64,000 bases of DNA from CBDHEY01 sp965262305 (GTDB lineage Bacteria; Pseudomonadota; Gammaproteobacteria; Pseudomonadales; Cellvibrionaceae). This document shows, piece by piece, positions 1-9,233 of this stretch; position 1 is the first letter of the stretch, and every line of letters starts with the position of its first letter. The stretch spans positions 1,116,001 through 1,180,000 of the forward strand of contig CBDHEY010000002.1 in assembly GCA_965262305.1 (NCBI GenBank), written 5' to 3'. The translations under genes and the position numbers were made by a program. Under the pieces are notes generated by a model that was given only the letters and a program-made list of their open reading frames with translations, was not told the DNA's origin and ran no database searches.

Positions 1-2
1 AA

Positions 3-1199
3 GTGGTTTTGGTTAAATCTAAAGCTACTGTGTTGGCAACTGGTGGTGCCGGTAGAATATATGCGTCTACGACTAATGCTCACATTAACACCGGTGACGG
101 TCTTGCGATGTCGCTGAGAGCGGGTTTCCCTGCTCAAGATATGGAAATGTGGCAGTTTCACCCAACAGGAATATATGGCGCCGGTACGCTTGTAACAGAG
201 GGTTGTCGCGGTGAGGGTGGTTACTTAATAAATAAAGATGGTGAGCGATTTATGGAGCGCTATGCGCCCAACGCAAAAGATCTTGCTGGTCGTGATGTTG
301 TGGCCAGATCTATGGTTTTAGAGATACTAGAAGGCCGTGGTTGCGGTGAGAATGGTGACTATGTTCATCTTAAGCTTGACCATCTTGGTGCTGAAACTTT
401 AAATCAACGCTTACCTGGTATACTTGAGTTGTCCAGAACCTTTGCTCACGCAGATCCAATCAAAGAACCTATTCCAGTAGTGCCTACGTGTCATTATATG
501 ATGGGTGGAATACCTACTAATGTCGATGGTCAGGCTTTGACTATTGATTCAGATGGATACGACAAAGTTGTGGATGGTTTTTACGCATGCGGTGAAGTGG
601 CATGTGTCTCCGTGCATGGGGCAAATCGCCTTGGTGGGAATTCTTTGCTGGATCTGGTCGTTTTCGGTCGTTCGTCAGGTATGTTCATTGAAAAAACCTT
701 ACGAGAGGGTGTTGAACTTCGTGAGCCATCTGAAAGTGATATCGAAATGGCAATGTCTCGTTTGAACAAAGTTAATGATTCGTCCTCTGGAGACAGTCCT
801 GCGAATCTAAGAGCTGAATTGCAAAACATTATGCAGAATCACTTTGGCGTTTTCCGTAAAGGTGAGTTCATGCAAGAGGGTATTAAGAAACTCGCAGATT
901 TGCGCGAACGTATTGAGAACTTGCATTTGGTGGATAAAAGTAATGCATTTAATACCGCTCGAATTGAGGCCCTAGAATTGCAAAATTTATTTGAAGTTGC
1001 AGAAGCGACAGCGATTGCAGCGGAAGAGCGCAAAGAATCTCGTGGAGCACACGCTCGAGAAGATTTCCAAGATAGGGATGATGAGAACTGGTTGTGTCAT
1101 TCCATGTTTTTCCCTTCAGAAAAGTCTGTTGGCAAGCGTTCGGTGAATTTCGCACCTAAAACAATGGAAGCTTTTGAGCCTAAGGTTCGTACGTACTAG
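3..1199 (+). CDS. sdhA: Succinate dehydrogenase flavoprotein subunit (5'-truncated by window edge)
   Basis: This is the C-terminal two thirds of the FAD-binding catalytic subunit of complex II, which oxidises succinate to fumarate at the inner membrane. The frame is open at the window edge, so the gene begins upstream and the apparent GTG at position 3 is not a real start. Visible family motifs are GGAGRIY, the active-site QFHPTGI, GRDVVARS, HYMMGGIPTN and GANRLGGNSLLDLVVFGR, followed by the helical capping and C-terminal domain. It lies 70 bp before sdhB, as in the usual sdhCDAB order; sdhC and sdhD would be to the left. Nothing suggests damage. Assignment is secure from motif order and neighbours. 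Confidence 0.96.
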   Translation: MVLVKSKATVLATGGAGRIYASTTNAHINTGDGLAMSLRAGFPAQDMEMWQFHPTGIYGAGTLVTEGCRGEGGYLINKDGERFMERYAPNAKDLAGRDVVARSMVLEILEGRGCGENGDYVHLKLDHLGAETLNQRLPGILELSRTFAHADPIKEPIPVVPTCHYMMGGIPTNVDGQALTIDSDGYDKVVDGFYACGEVACVSVHGANRLGGNSLLDLVVFGRSSGMFIEKTLREGVELREPSESDIEMAMSRLNKVNDSSSGDSPANLRAELQNIMQNHFGVFRKGEFMQEGIKKLADLRERIENLHLVDKSNAFNTARIEALELQNLFEVAEATAIAAEERKESRGAHAREDFQDRDDENWLCHSMFFPSEKSVGKRSVNFAPKTMEAFEPKVRTY

Positions 1200-1269
1200 T
1201 TTTATTCAGTAATTTGAAGAATTAATTTTTTTATAATCGCGATTGGTCCTGAGTTAGAAAGGTAAAACC

Positions 1270-1974
1270 ATGCTTAAAGTAGAAGTGTATCGCTACAACC
1301 CTGAAACTGATAATGCCCCTCACATGAAGAGCTATGAGGTAGATACTCAAGGAAAAGATTTGATGGTCTTGGATGTATTGGAGTTATTGAAGGCTCAGGA
1401 CCCTTCTCTCACATACCGACGTTCTTGTAGAGAAGGCGTATGTGGTTCAGACGGCATGAATATTTCTGGTAAAAATGGCTTAGCGTGCATCAAACCCCTT
1501 TCGGAGTGTGTAAAAAATAATAAACTGGTTTTAAGGCCTCTTCCTGGATTACCGGTCATTCGTGATCTCGTTGTAGATATGTCTCAATTTTATGAGCAAT
1601 ACTTGAAAATAGAACCCTACTTGCAGAACAATACGCCGGCTCCTGCCATTGAAAGACTGCAATCTCCCGAAGACAGGGATAAACTCGACGGATTATACGA
1701 ATGTATCTTGTGTGCTTGCTGTTCAACGAGTTGTCCGTCGTTTTGGTGGAACCCAGACAAATTTATTGGCCCTGCTGGCTTACTTCAAGCATACCGTTTC
1801 TTGGCTGATAGTCGTGATACAGCGACCGACGAGAGATTGAGCAAGCTAGATGACCCATTCAGCGTTTTCCGTTGTCATGGGATCCAAAACTGTGTGGATG
1901 TTTGCCCTAAAGGTTTAAACCCTACAAAAGCTATTGGTCACATAAGAAATATGTTGCTCCAGCGGGGAACGTAA
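1270..1974 (+). CDS. sdhB: Succinate dehydrogenase iron-sulfur subunit
   Basis: This subunit passes electrons from the SdhA flavin to quinone through three Fe-S clusters. The 234-residue length is normal. Ligands for the [2Fe-2S] cluster are visible near the N-terminus (C53, C58, C73, with the CREGVCGSDG motif). The second half carries CILCACCSTSCP and CHGIQNCVDVCPKG for the [4Fe-4S] and [3Fe-4S] clusters. The start ATG is preceded by GAAAGG. It follows sdhA and leads into sucA after 170 bp, so the genes are probably expressed together. No odd residues were seen. Confidence 0.97.
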   Translation: MLKVEVYRYNPETDNAPHMKSYEVDTQGKDLMVLDVLELLKAQDPSLTYRRSCREGVCGSDGMNISGKNGLACIKPLSECVKNNKLVLRPLPGLPVIRDLVVDMSQFYEQYLKIEPYLQNNTPAPAIERLQSPEDRDKLDGLYECILCACCSTSCPSFWWNPDKFIGPAGLLQAYRFLADSRDTATDERLSKLDDPFSVFRCHGIQNCVDVCPKGLNPTKAIGHIRNMLLQRGT

Positions 1975-2144
1975 CATATTAAATGACCGCAGATTTTCAA
2001 CAAGTCTCTCTACTATACTTGTTTTATCTCGAGCACAAACAGTTATCTTTTATTTCCTCTCGTTCCGATAAAACGACTTAAGGTTAACGAGGGTATGCAT
2101 AAAATGGTGCGCAAATAAGTTAGTACCAATCAAGGTGATTAAAT

Positions 2145-4976
2145 ATGCAAGAAAGTTTAATGGAGTTGTTTCGGCGGACATCACACATTTCTGGTGGTAA
2201 TGCTGCTTACATTGAAGAACTATACGAATCTTATATTCAAGACCCGAGTTCTGTCGCCATTGAATGGCGTGAATATTTCGAAAAACTGCCTCGTGTCAAT
2301 GGCACTAATGATGTACCTCATTCGGAAATAATCGAGTATTTTGAATTACTTGGTCGCAAAAGGGCCCGTCCTTCTGTTGCTCCAGGTGAAGGCGCAACGA
2401 ACATCGCTCATGAGCGAAAACAAGTTGAAGTTGTGCAACTTGTTACTGCTTATCGGTTGAGTGGTCATTTAAAGGCTAATCTTGATCCGTTATCACTTAA
2501 AGAGCGAAAAGAACCTCGAGATTTGAATCTCGGTTTTCACGGTCTTAATACAGCTGATATAGACTCAGTATTTCAAACTGGTGATTTGTCATTTGGATAT
2601 AAAGAAGGCTTACTCAGAGATATTATTTCTGACCTAGAGCATACATACTGCGGCAGCATTGGTGCTGAAGTTATGCATATTGCTGATTATGACGAACGTC
2701 GATGGCTACAGCATAGGTTAGAAAGTTCGCGCGCAACTGGTGGTTATGATAATGAGCGTAAAATTGATATTTTACAAAGACTGAGCGCCGCTGAAGGTTT
2801 AGAAAGACACCTCGATAGTAAATACCCCGGTACTAAACGCTTTGGTCTTGAAGGTGGAGAAAGTATGATCCCTCTTCTCGATACACTTATCAATAAAGTC
2901 GGGGAGTATGGTGCCAAAGAAATGGTTTTAGGCATGGCCCACCGTGGTCGGCTTAATACTTTGGTAAATATTCTTGGTAAAAATCCGGCTGAGCTATTTG
3001 ATGAATTCGAAGGTAAGAAGCTCGTCCATACATCTGGCGATGTGAAGTACCATCAGGGGTTCTCGTCTAATGTTATGACGCCTGGTGGTGAAATGCACTT
3101 GGCGATGGCGTTCAACCCGTCACATTTAGAAATTGTTTCACCTGTGGTGGAAGGCTCTGTCCGAGCTCGACAAGATAGACGTGAAGATGAAACGGGTACT
3201 ACGGTAGTTCCGGTGGTTGTGCATGGCGACGCTGCTTTTTCCGGACAGGGTGTGGTAATGGAAACTTTCCAAATGTCACAAACTCGCGCCTATAAAACAG
3301 GCGGTACAATCCATATCGTGATTAATAACCAGGTGGGTTTTACTACAAGCAAAAAAGAAGATGCAAGATCAACAGATTACTGTACTGATGTTGCTAAGAT
3401 GATAGAAACTCCCATTTTCCATGTGAATGGCGATGACCCTGAAGCTGTAGTGTATGTCACTAATTTAGCGGTTGATTATCGTAATGAGTTTAAGAAAGAC
3501 GTAGTGATAGATTTAGTTTGTTACCGTCGTCGTGGCCACAATGAAACCGACGAACCATCTGCAACGCAGCCAATGATGTACAAGGCGATTCGCGCTCATG
3601 GAACCACGCGCACAATATATTCAGATAAATTGATTGCTGAAGGTGTGATATCTAAAGAAGCCTCTGAAGCTATGGCTAATGAATACAGAGCCGCTTTAGA
3701 TCGTGGCGATCATGTTGCTCGTGGATTGGTAAGTGAACCTGATTCTTCTTTATTTGTTAACTGGTCTCCATACATAGGCCACGATTGGCAAACGCCTGCT
3801 GAGACGGGGTATAACTTAAAGGATTTACAGAAACTAGCAGAGCAAATATCTCATATTCCAGATGGTGTTCAAGTACAACGTCAGGTATCTAAGATCTATG
3901 ATGATCGTCGTAAGATGGCTGGTGGTGCCCTTTCCATGAATTGGGGTATGGCAGAGTCTTTGGCGTATGCCACGTTGCTTGAGCAAGGTATACAAGTGCG
4001 TATCACAGGCCAGGATGTTGGCCGAGGTACTTTTTCGCATCGTCATGCTGTAGTGCATAATCAGAAAGATGGTGAGTTATATGTACCGTTAAAATACATT
4101 AAAGATGAGCAGCCAAGATTCGATATTTACGATTCATATCTATCGGAAGAAGCGGTTTTAGCGTTTGAGTATGGCTATGCCTCTACTACCCCAAATGCTT
4201 TAGTGATTTGGGAAGCGCAATTTGGCGATTTTGCCAATGGTGCTCAAGTAGTTATTGACCAATTCATCACCAGTGGAGAACACAAGTGGCAGCGTTTATG
4301 CGGCTTAACACTCTTGCTCCCGCATGGATATGAAGGGCAGGGCCCTGAACATTCATCAGCACGACTAGAAAGATTCATGCAGCTGTGTGCTGAGCATAAT
4401 ATTCAAGTGTGTATTCCTACAACACCTGCTCAAGTATTTCATATGCTTAGACGACAAGCTATTCGACCAATGCGTCGACCTCTTGTTGTTATGAGTCCGA
4501 AGTGGATCTTGAGACATAAGCTTGCAACTTCTTCATTAGAAGATTTGGCAACTGGGCGGTTTGAGCCTGTCCTTGAAGATAAATCTGCAGACCCAGCAAA
4601 GGTGAAGCGAGTAATATTGTGTAGTGGTAAGGTCTATTATCATTTGCTCGAAGCTAAAATTGAAAGTCAACAAGAAGATGTGGCAATCATTCGTATCGAG
4701 CAACTTTATCCATTCCCGGAAGAAGATCTGCGAAAAGCGATGAAACCTTACGAGAACTTAACAGATGTTGTATGGTGCCAGGAAGAGCCTATGAATCAAG
4801 GCGCTTGGTATTCAAGTCAAGATAGAATGCGACGTGTGCTGGAAAGAGTGAACCCCGATCTTTATTTAAGATATGCAGGTCGTCCAGAGTCTTCGGCACC
4901 AGCATGCGGTTATATGTCAACGCATTTAGAAGAAATGCACAAATTTATTAATTCTGCGCTTGATACAAGCGTATAA
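2145..4976 (+). CDS. sucA: 2-oxoglutarate dehydrogenase E1 component
   Basis: This thiamine-diphosphate enzyme decarboxylates 2-oxoglutarate and transfers the succinyl group to the lipoyl arm of SucB. At 943 residues it is full length for the family. The N-terminal peptide resembles the E2-binding segment. Then come the HRGRLNTL motif, GDAAFSGQGVVMETFQMS (ThDP and Mg binding), the HNETDEP motif, and a C-terminal transketolase-like half with GQDVGRGTFSHRHAV and GPEHSSARLERF. An AAGGTGA ribosome site precedes the ATG by about seven bases. It is 41 bp ahead of sucB, forming the 2-oxoglutarate dehydrogenase operon with lpd. Confidence 0.97.
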   Translation: MQESLMELFRRTSHISGGNAAYIEELYESYIQDPSSVAIEWREYFEKLPRVNGTNDVPHSEIIEYFELLGRKRARPSVAPGEGATNIAHERKQVEVVQLVTAYRLSGHLKANLDPLSLKERKEPRDLNLGFHGLNTADIDSVFQTGDLSFGYKEGLLRDIISDLEHTYCGSIGAEVMHIADYDERRWLQHRLESSRATGGYDNERKIDILQRLSAAEGLERHLDSKYPGTKRFGLEGGESMIPLLDTLINKVGEYGAKEMVLGMAHRGRLNTLVNILGKNPAELFDEFEGKKLVHTSGDVKYHQGFSSNVMTPGGEMHLAMAFNPSHLEIVSPVVEGSVRARQDRREDETGTTVVPVVVHGDAAFSGQGVVMETFQMSQTRAYKTGGTIHIVINNQVGFTTSKKEDARSTDYCTDVAKMIETPIFHVNGDDPEAVVYVTNLAVDYRNEFKKDVVIDLVCYRRRGHNETDEPSATQPMMYKAIRAHGTTRTIYSDKLIAEGVISKEASEAMANEYRAALDRGDHVARGLVSEPDSSLFVNWSPYIGHDWQTPAETGYNLKDLQKLAEQISHIPDGVQVQRQVSKIYDDRRKMAGGALSMNWGMAESLAYATLLEQGIQVRITGQDVGRGTFSHRHAVVHNQKDGELYVPLKYIKDEQPRFDIYDSYLSEEAVLAFEYGYASTTPNALVIWEAQFGDFANGAQVVIDQFITSGEHKWQRLCGLTLLLPHGYEGQGPEHSSARLERFMQLCAEHNIQVCIPTTPAQVFHMLRRQAIRPMRRPLVVMSPKWILRHKLATSSLEDLATGRFEPVLEDKSADPAKVKRVILCSGKVYYHLLEAKIESQQEDVAIIRIEQLYPFPEEDLRKAMKPYENLTDVVWCQEEPMNQGAWYSSQDRMRRVLERVNPDLYLRYAGRPESSAPACGYMSTHLEEMHKFINSALDTSV

Positions 4977-5017
4977 ATAATACTCATAGGGCCTTAGATA
5001 AAAGGACAAAACAGGAA

Positions 5018-6241
5018 ATGACTACAGAAATAAAAGCACCCACTTTTCCAGAATCTGTTCAAGATGGCAGTATCGCAACCTGGCACAAACAACCGGGCGA
5101 ACCAGTTAAGCGAGATGAATTATTAGCTGATATTGAAACAGATAAAGTTGTTATTGAAGTTAATGCGCCAGCCGATGGTACCGTTAAAGAAATCATCAAA
5201 GGTGAAGGTGATACATGTGTTAGCAATGAAGTAATAGGTATGTTCGAGGCGGGTGAAGTAACTGCTGATTCCGCAACTGTAGCAGAAACCCCCGAAGCAA
5301 CAACTGCTCCGACGGGCGGCGAAATTATAGCAGCGCCAGCGGCTAAAAAGCTTGCGGCGGAAAAAGGCATTGATCTGGCGCAGGTCACTGGCACTGGCAA
5401 AGACGGTAGAATAACTAAAGAGGATGTGGCGGGATTTGCTCCAAGTAATTCCGCTGCTGCGACTCCAGCCGCTGCCACAAGCTCGCCGAAGCCTGCTTCG
5501 GCACCTCAGGCACCAGTCTTAGATCTACCTGGTGGTGATCGTGTTGAAAAACGGGTTCCAATGACGCGTATGCGAGCGCGAATTGCAGAACGTTTGGTTG
5601 AAGTCACTCAAACAACAGCAATGTTAACTACTTTTAACGAAGTGAATATGGCGCCAGTAATGGAGCTTCGTAAAAAGTATAAAGATAAGTTTGAAAAAGC
5701 ACATAATGGAACTCGTTTAGGGTTTATGGGCTTTTTTGTGAAAGCTTCAGTTGAAGCATTGCGTCGTTTTCCAGCAGTTAACGCATCGATTGATGGTAAA
5801 GATATCGTTTACCACGGTTTCCAGGACGTTGGCGTAGCCGTATCCACCGATAAGGGACTAGTTGTTCCAGTTCTACGCAATACAGAAAACATGAGCTTGG
5901 CTCAAGTTGAAGCGGGCATTCGTGATTTTGGTATGCGTGCCAGAGATGGCAAAATAGGAATTGAAGAAATGACTGGAGGCACCTTCACCATCACCAATGG
6001 TGGGGTGTTTGGTTCGTTGATGTCGACACCTATTCTCAATCCTCCACAGTCAGCGATTCTTGGAATGCATAAGATTCAAGAAAAGCCTATGGCTGTAAAT
6101 GGTGAAGTAAAAATCCTTCCAATGATGTATTTAGCACTTTCTTATGATCATCGAATTATTGATGGTAAGGAAGCGGTTCAATTCTTGGTTGCGATTAAAG
6201 ACATGTTAGAAGATCCTGCACGGATCTTGTTAGAGCTTTAA
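5018..6241 (+). CDS. sucB: Dihydrolipoamide succinyltransferase, E2 of 2-oxoglutarate dehydrogenase
   Basis: This is the core acyltransferase of the complex; it moves succinyl from the lipoyl arm to CoA. Domains in order are a single lipoyl domain (residues about 1-77, lipoylated K43 in ETDKVVIEV), a linker rich in Ala, Thr and Pro, the E3/E1-binding domain (about residues 104-142) and the catalytic domain with H378 and D382 in the SYDHRIIDG motif. The 407-residue length is typical. A single lipoyl domain and the position between sucA and lpd fit SucB better than pyruvate dehydrogenase AceF. Confidence 0.97.
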   Translation: MTTEIKAPTFPESVQDGSIATWHKQPGEPVKRDELLADIETDKVVIEVNAPADGTVKEIIKGEGDTCVSNEVIGMFEAGEVTADSATVAETPEATTAPTGGEIIAAPAAKKLAAEKGIDLAQVTGTGKDGRITKEDVAGFAPSNSAAATPAAATSSPKPASAPQAPVLDLPGGDRVEKRVPMTRMRARIAERLVEVTQTTAMLTTFNEVNMAPVMELRKKYKDKFEKAHNGTRLGFMGFFVKASVEALRRFPAVNASIDGKDIVYHGFQDVGVAVSTDKGLVVPVLRNTENMSLAQVEAGIRDFGMRARDGKIGIEEMTGGTFTITNGGVFGSLMSTPILNPPQSAILGMHKIQEKPMAVNGEVKILPMMYLALSYDHRIIDGKEAVQFLVAIKDMLEDPARILLEL

Positions 6242-6248
6242 TTTGTGT

Positions 6249-6272
6249 TAAGGAGCTTTTTGGGGCTCCTTA
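6249..6272 (+). terminator. Stem-loop between sucB and lpd
   Basis: An 8-bp perfect stem (TAAGGAGC with GCTCCTTA) encloses an eight-base loop directly after the sucB stop. There is no clean T-run, so it is more likely an RNA-processing or partial attenuation element inside the operon than a full terminator. The stem is seen in the sequence; its function is inference. Confidence 0.4.
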
Positions 6273-6331
6273 TGAAGTAAAAATCTTTTAGTCATCAGAA
6301 TAGATTCAATAAACATTCTTGGGGTTTACCT

Positions 6332-7786
6332 ATGTCAAATAAATATGACGTGATTGTAATTGGTTCAGGTCCTGCAGGTTATGTAGCAGCAATTCGCGCT
6401 GCTCAGCTAGGCTTGAAAACCGCTTGTATCGAAAAGTGGAAAGGTAAGGATGGTAAAGGCGTCAACGGCGGTACTTGTTTGAACGTAGGTTGTATTCCAT
6501 CTAAAGCTTTGTTAGACAGCTCTCACAAGTTTCATGATGCCAAAGCGATGTTCGACGGTCATGGTATTGGTACTGGGGAACTGACTATCGACGTGCCAAA
6601 AATGATTGAGCGCAAAGAAAAAGTTGTTAAGCAGATGTCTGGCGGAGTGGCTGGACTATTCATGTCAAATAAAGTTACGCCGCTTTATGGTTCTGGAAAG
6701 TTACTCGCTAATCACAAAGTTCAATTTGTCGATTTTGAAGGCAAGGAAGAAATATTAGAAGCGGAAAATGTCATTCTTGCTTCTGGTTCTGTGCCGGTGG
6801 CTATTCCCGTTGCACCAGTAGATAACGACGTAATCGTTGATTCAACTGGAGCATTAGAGTTTAACGAAGTCCCAGAGCGTTTAGGTGTTATTGGTGCAGG
6901 AGTTATAGGTCTTGAGCTAGGCAGCGTTTGGGGTCGTTTGGGATCGAAAGTTGTGTTGCTTGAAGCGATGGAATCCTTTTTGGCTATTATGGATCAGCAA
7001 ATCGCTAAAGAAAGCCAAAAAATATTTAAGAAACAACACTTAGATATTCGTTTAGGATGCCGTGTGACGGGTACTGAAGTCAAAGAGGCAAACGGAAAAA
7101 AAGAAGTTGTTGTGACCTATACCGATAAAGACGGTAACGAAGCTCATGAAACTTTTGACAAGTTAATTGTATGTGTTGGCCGCAGACCGTTTACAGATGG
7201 TTTGTTAGCTGAAGATAGTGGTGTGAACTTAGATGAGCGCGGTTCTATTTATGTGAACGACCTTTGTTCTACAAGTGCACCTGGTGTTTGGGCTGTAGGT
7301 GATGTGGTTCGTGGTCCGATGCTTGCGCATAAAGGCTCTGAAGAAGGTGTGATGGTGGCGGAGCGAATTGCTGGTGAAAAGCCTGTTATGAACTACGACA
7401 TAATTCCAAACGTTATTTATACACACCCGGAAATTGCGTCAGTTGGTAGGACCGAAGAACAATTAAAAGCGGATGGCGAGCCATACAATGTAGGTACTTT
7501 CCCATTCCTCGCGGTTGGTCGTGCAGTTGCAGCGGATGAAGGAGATGGTATGGTTAAGATGATTGCCCACGCAGAAACAGATCGTGTTTTGGGTTGTCAT
7601 ATCGTGGGCCCAAATGCATCCGATCTTGTTCAACAGGTAGCTGTGGCGATGGAGTTTGGTTCGAGCGCTGAAGATATCGGTATGACAGTATTTGGTCATC
7701 CAACTTTTTCTGAGGCCGTAAAGGAAGCCGCGCTTGCAGTTAATGGGCATGCTATTCATATGCCTAATCGTAAGAAACGTAAGTAA
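6332..7786 (+). CDS. lpd: Dihydrolipoyl dehydrogenase (E3)
   Basis: This flavoprotein reoxidises dihydrolipoamide in 2-oxo-acid dehydrogenase complexes, passing electrons to NAD+. At 484 residues it is full length. It shows the FAD-binding GSGPAGY motif at the N-terminus, the redox-active pair C49/C54 in GGTCLNVGCIPSK, the NAD Rossmann motif GAGVIGLELG, and the catalytic His456-Glu461 pair in GHPTFSE near the C-terminus. A short Lys/Gly-rich insertion (KWKGKDGKG) precedes the redox motif, as in many gammaproteobacterial and mitochondrial-type E3s. Its place after sucB suggests it chiefly serves the SucAB complex. Confidence 0.97.
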   Translation: MSNKYDVIVIGSGPAGYVAAIRAAQLGLKTACIEKWKGKDGKGVNGGTCLNVGCIPSKALLDSSHKFHDAKAMFDGHGIGTGELTIDVPKMIERKEKVVKQMSGGVAGLFMSNKVTPLYGSGKLLANHKVQFVDFEGKEEILEAENVILASGSVPVAIPVAPVDNDVIVDSTGALEFNEVPERLGVIGAGVIGLELGSVWGRLGSKVVLLEAMESFLAIMDQQIAKESQKIFKKQHLDIRLGCRVTGTEVKEANGKKEVVVTYTDKDGNEAHETFDKLIVCVGRRPFTDGLLAEDSGVNLDERGSIYVNDLCSTSAPGVWAVGDVVRGPMLAHKGSEEGVMVAERIAGEKPVMNYDIIPNVIYTHPEIASVGRTEEQLKADGEPYNVGTFPFLAVGRAVAADEGDGMVKMIAHAETDRVLGCHIVGPNASDLVQQVAVAMEFGSSAEDIGMTVFGHPTFSEAVKEAALAVNGHAIHMPNRKKRK

Positions 7787-7946
7787 ATTAAATAATAAGC
7801 AAGGTTTTGGTCAAAACAAAAAGTATCATTTGGTTAAAACGAAATTGCATAGCCTATTTTCTATAATAGAGACTGGGCAAGTTAAAATGGAATTTATTCT
7901 GGCGACACAGTATAAAAGTTGCTGAATTTTAAGGTGTAAAAAGAAA

Positions 7947-7984
7947 TCAGTTCTTAACTTTTGCATTATAAAATTAAGAACTGA
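7947..7984. promoter_or_regulatory. 11-bp perfect inverted repeat around a -10-like box, upstream of sucC
   Basis: TCAGTTCTTAA at 7947-7957 is matched exactly by TTAAGAACTGA at 7974-7984, with 16 bases between. The spacer contains TATAAA (7967-7972), which resembles a -10 box. No T-run follows, so a terminator is unlikely. The arrangement could be a repressor operator over a sucCD promoter, or a transcript hairpin in the 280-bp lpd-sucC gap. I found no good -35 box. The repeat is directly visible; its role is inferred. Confidence 0.45.
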
Positions 7985-8066
7985 AGCCCCCTGGGTAAGT
8001 ATTGAAGTAATGAATTTAAGATTTTCAACTTCTTTTAAAAAGTTACGTAATTGACGGTAATTTACA

Positions 8067-9233
8067 ATGAATTTACATGAATATCAGGGCAAACAATTGT
8101 TTGCAGAATATGATTTGCCTGTTTCTAATGGTGTTGCAGCAGAAACACCTGCAGAAGCTGCTGGTGCTGCAGATATTATCGGTGGTGAAAAGTGGGTAGT
8201 AAAAGCACAGGTACACGCAGGCGGTCGTGGAAAGGCGGGTGGTGTTAAGCTTGTTACTTCTAAAAGTGAAATCGAAGAATTTGCGAAGCAATGGCTTGGT
8301 AATAACCTTGTTACTTATCAAACAGATGAAAATGGCCAGCCTGTAAGCCGTATCCTTGTTGAACCCGTGGCTTCTATCGCCGACGAGCTTTATCTTGGTG
8401 CTGTGGTAGATCGCTCTACACGTCGTATCGTATTTATGGCGTCTACTGAAGGCGGTGTAGAAATCGAAAAAGTTGCGCACGAAACCCCCGAGAAAATTCT
8501 TAAGGCGGTCATTGATCCTCTAGCTGGTGCGCAACCATATCAAGCCCGTGACTTAGCTTTCCAACTAGGCCTCTCAGGTAAACAAGTTAAGCAATTCACT
8601 AAAATCTTCTTGGGCTTGGCGCAAATGTTCCAAGATAAAGACTTGGCGTTGTTAGAAATTAACCCGTTAGTTGTGACCGAAGACGGTGACCTACATTGCC
8701 TAGATGCAAAAATTAATATCGATGGAAATGCACTTTATCGACAGCCAGCATTAAAAGAAATGCACGATCCTACTCAAGAAGACGAGCGTGAAGCTCACGC
8801 CGCTAAATGGGAGCTTAACTATGTTGCGCTAGATGGCAATATTGGCTGCATGGTAAATGGCGCAGGCTTGGCAATGGGTACGATGGACATTGTTAAGCTA
8901 CACGGTGGGAAGCCAGCGAACTTCCTAGATGTTGGTGGTGGTGCAACGAAAGAGCGTGTAATTGAAGCGTTTAAGATAATTCTTTCTGACGAAAATGTCT
9001 CAGCTGTACTAATTAATATTTTCGGCGGGATTGTTCGTTGTGATCTTATCGCCGAAGGTGTTATTGGTGCTGTTGAAGAAGTGGGTGTGCAGGTTCCTGT
9101 TGTGGTAAGGTTGGAAGGAAATAACGCTGAATTAGGTGCAAAAGTATTAGCCGATAGCGGATTAAATATTATAGCTGCAACAAGTTTGACAGATGCGGCA
9201 GAACAAGTAGTAAAAGCAGCGGAGAATGGGTAA
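8067..9233 (+). CDS. sucC: Succinyl-CoA synthetase beta subunit (ADP-forming)
   Basis: SucC forms the succinate- and nucleotide-binding half of succinyl-CoA synthetase, which makes ATP (or GTP) from succinyl-CoA. The 388 residues match the E. coli length. The protein starts with MNLHEYQGKQL, typical of the family. An ATP-grasp fold follows, with KAQVHAGGRGKAGGV, LEINPLVV, and the C-terminal GGGATKERV and IFGGIVRCD motifs of the CoA-ligase domain. Its TAA stop shares one base with the sucD ATG, so translation of the two subunits is probably coupled. Confidence 0.97.
   Translation: MNLHEYQGKQLFAEYDLPVSNGVAAETPAEAAGAADIIGGEKWVVKAQVHAGGRGKAGGVKLVTSKSEIEEFAKQWLGNNLVTYQTDENGQPVSRILVEPVASIADELYLGAVVDRSTRRIVFMASTEGGVEIEKVAHETPEKILKAVIDPLAGAQPYQARDLAFQLGLSGKQVKQFTKIFLGLAQMFQDKDLALLEINPLVVTEDGDLHCLDAKINIDGNALYRQPALKEMHDPTQEDEREAHAAKWELNYVALDGNIGCMVNGAGLAMGTMDIVKLHGGKPANFLDVGGGATKERVIEAFKIILSDENVSAVLINIFGGIVRCDLIAEGVIGAVEEVGVQVPVVVRLEGNNAELGAKVLADSGLNIIAATSLTDAAEQVVKAAENG

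Noticed and set aside
5059..5478. A 139-codon open frame on the minus strand within sucB
   Set aside because: It lies opposite the Ala/Pro/Thr-rich linker of sucB, has no recognisable motif, and is explained by the codon pattern of the real gene.
8073..8480. A 135-codon minus-strand frame inside sucC
   Set aside because: Complement of a strongly conserved gene; its protein has no motif and no ribosome site.
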